Positions 62,772 to 64,000 of a stretch of DNA of 64,000 nucleotides are shown here, piece by piece (position 1 is the first letter of the stretch; each line of letters opens with the position of its first letter). The notes under the pieces are model-generated. The model was not told the DNA's origin and made no database searches. It saw only the letters and a program-made list of their open reading frames with translations. Location: NCBI RefSeq assembly GCF_036226685.1, contig NZ_CP109009.1:558001-622000 (forward strand), in the 5' to 3' direction. The translations under genes were made by a program, and so were the position numbers. This DNA is from Streptomyces sp. NBC_00690 (lineage in GTDB: Bacteria; Actinomycetota; Actinomycetes; Streptomycetales; Streptomycetaceae).

Positions 62772-63250
62772 ACCGCCCAGCCTAGGGAATCGGCGGAGCG
62801 CACCCAAGCTATTACCGGTTCTGCGCCCCAACTGCCCACGGGCCTTTCTTGTGAATGTCGAAATGAGTCACGAAGAAGCCTCGGGGCACGAGGACTCAAC
62901 CGACCGCTGACCCACGTTTCACTGGATTCCACAACTCCGCGTCGGCTTCGGTTCCTTCACGGAGAGGACGATGGAGGGTCTCGATCCTTGGCCCGATTCG
63001 ACACGGGCCACGGCGAGGAACCCACGGGTGAAAGCGCCGCGCCCCTGCGCTGAAGCGCCCAGGAATGCGTCCGACCCACGAAGATCGCCCGCTCTCTCGT
63101 CGAGCCCGTACAGACAATCGGTCGAGGTGTCTCGACCGTAGTGATCACCCCGTGGTAGCAACGGAACCGGCCGGCACGACATCAGCCGCCCTCGGTACAG
63201 CGTGGGGCTGCGACGCGTCCGTGCACATCCCGACCGAGAGGTTCCCCGCA
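62772..63250. other. Divergent promoter region
   Basis: 479 bases between the BlaI gene and the nucleotidyltransferase gene. It contains the BlaI promoter; nothing else was recognised. Confidence 0.5.
62779..62807 (-). promoter_or_regulatory. Leaderless promoter of the BlaI gene
   Basis: On the minus strand TTGGGT (62807-62802), 17 bases, TAGGCT (62784-62779). The GTG start codon begins eight bases after the -10, the normal place for transcription to start. Confidence 0.65.
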
Positions 63251-64000
63251 GTGGCAGACCACGACCCGAGCACCGCACTCCTGCTCGACCGATTCCTGCG
63301 CGAGGTGGTCGACCTCCTGTCGCCGGTTGCGATCTGGGCCCACGGCTCCCTCGGCGGGGGCGACTACCAGCCGGGCCGCAGCGACATCGATCTGATCGCC
63401 GTTCTCGAAGGGCGGTGCACCGCGAAGCAATCACACGGTCTCGACCTCCTCCACCGCAGACTTGTCGAGGAGGTCCCGCTCGCGGCGAAGCTGCACTGCG
63501 GCTATCTCCCCCGGACCGAGTTGACCGATGTGCACATCGAGCATCTGACCTGGGCCCATCAGGAGTTGTTCCACCGAACGGTGACACCGGTGACCCGAAG
63601 GGAACTCCATCTCTTCGGGGTGGTTCTGCACGGACCGTCACCGACCCGATTGCTCCCACCCATCACTCAGGACGCCTTGGCCGCGTTCCTCGTCGAGGAG
63701 ATACAGGGGCCCTGGCGGGAGGCATTGGCCAAGCCTCAACTGTGGCGGCAGGACGGCTGGGTCGACTTCGGGATGTTGGCCCTGGCCCGGGCGTCGGAGA
63801 CCCTGAAGTCCGGACGACTGATCACCAAGGCCGAGGCCATCGATCTACTCGTCGACGAGTGGGACGCACCCGCCGAGGTCATCGCCGACATCAGGGCCCG
63901 TCGCTACGGCACCCCGACCCCCGCGACGCCCGAGTGGATCGCCCGCCGAGCACGACTCACGATCGATTTTCTCCACAGCGCGTTGGAGAGCACCACGATG
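63251..64000 (+). CDS. Nucleotidyltransferase, aminoglycoside-adenylyltransferase-like (3' partial)
   Basis: A 250-codon open frame that runs to the window edge without a stop. It starts at GTG, about ten bases after GAGAGG. The N-terminal half has the nucleotidyltransferase motif GS-x(n)-DxD: AHGSLGGGDYQPGRSDIDLI, with the metal-binding Asp pair in SDID. The C-terminal half (WVDFGMLALARASETLKSGR, ITKAEAIDLLVDEW) matches the helical domain of ANT(3'')/ANT(9) adenylyltransferases. It would transfer AMP to a small substrate such as an aminoglycoside; activity is not proven. The family usually reaches 255-270 residues, so little is missing. Confidence 0.8.
   Translation, partial: MADHDPSTALLLDRFLREVVDLLSPVAIWAHGSLGGGDYQPGRSDIDLIAVLEGRCTAKQSHGLDLLHRRLVEEVPLAAKLHCGYLPRTELTDVHIEHLTWAHQELFHRTVTPVTRRELHLFGVVLHGPSPTRLLPPITQDALAAFLVEEIQGPWREALAKPQLWRQDGWVDFGMLALARASETLKSGRLITKAEAIDLLVDEWDAPAEVIADIRARRYGTPTPATPEWIARRARLTIDFLHSALESTTM

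Overview
The window is high-GC actinobacterial DNA, almost certainly from a Streptomyces chromosome. It carries a two-gene tyrosinase (melC) operon, a bifunctional geosmin synthase, and a secreted GH18 chitinase behind a typical Streptomyces chitinase promoter with paired DasR-type repeats. It also has XRE/DUF5753 and LAL-type regulators and two genes with the rare TTA codon that needs the bldA tRNA. I found no rRNA, tRNA, CRISPR array or intact insertion sequence. The mix of transporters, regulators, resistance-type genes and stress genes suggests a chromosome arm or other accessory-rich region; that placement is inference.

Layout. 1-3.3 kb: the 3' end of an MFS transporter, an IclR regulator, a solute-binding protein without a signal peptide, and a DUF1203 gene. 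3.3-9 kb: a MerR-type regulator divergent from two exporter-fold ABC half-transporters and a siderophore-binding lipoprotein. The shared promoter has a MerR-like spacer and an iron box. 9-11.5 kb: a small membrane protein and melC1-melC2. 11.6-18 kb: DUF6479, a YbdK-like carboxylate-amine ligase, an SDR, two SRPBCC proteins, a CrtI-like FAD oxidoreductase and DUF6480, a set that looks like envelope or osmotic stress genes. 18-22.7 kb: an unknown membrane protein, geosmin synthase and a small conserved protein.

22.8-30.9 kb: a TTA-containing LAL regulator divergent from a phosphorothioate-DNA-type SBD-HNH endonuclease, an epimerase, and a repeat-rich gene desert with a 135-bp tandem repeat. 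31-33.9 kb: a WGR/beta-propeller protein, an XRE/DUF5753 regulator and a small protein. 34.4-39.5 kb: a tightly coupled five-gene operon (amino-acid ABC transporter, N-acyl-D-amino-acid deacylase, cytoplasmic beta-lactamase-fold hydrolase), followed by a LysR regulator and a diaminopimelate decarboxylase. 42-49.6 kb: a membrane protein, a proline-iminopeptidase-like hydrolase, an NB-ARC/TPR protein with an AAC(3)-type acetyltransferase, and a DrrC-like UvrA paralogue.

50-56.5 kb: chitinase, two related secreted alpha/beta hydrolases and a GNAT protein. A perfect 18-bp palindrome resembling a DasR site stands in front of the second hydrolase. 57-64 kb: a TTA-containing ABC transporter overlapping a MOCS-like PLP enzyme tail to tail, a quinone-oxidoreductase-like MDR enzyme, an apparently leaderless orphan BlaI-type repressor in a lower-GC patch, and a nucleotidyltransferase gene running off the end. 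Strong inverted repeats mark most gene ends.

The most coherent unusual unit is the 3.4-9.0 kb iron/siderophore module with apparent dual control by a MerR protein and an iron box. The 34.4-39.5 kb D-amino-acid operon and the NB-ARC/TPR-AAC(3) pair come next. Functions are read from motifs and family knowledge only; no database search was run.
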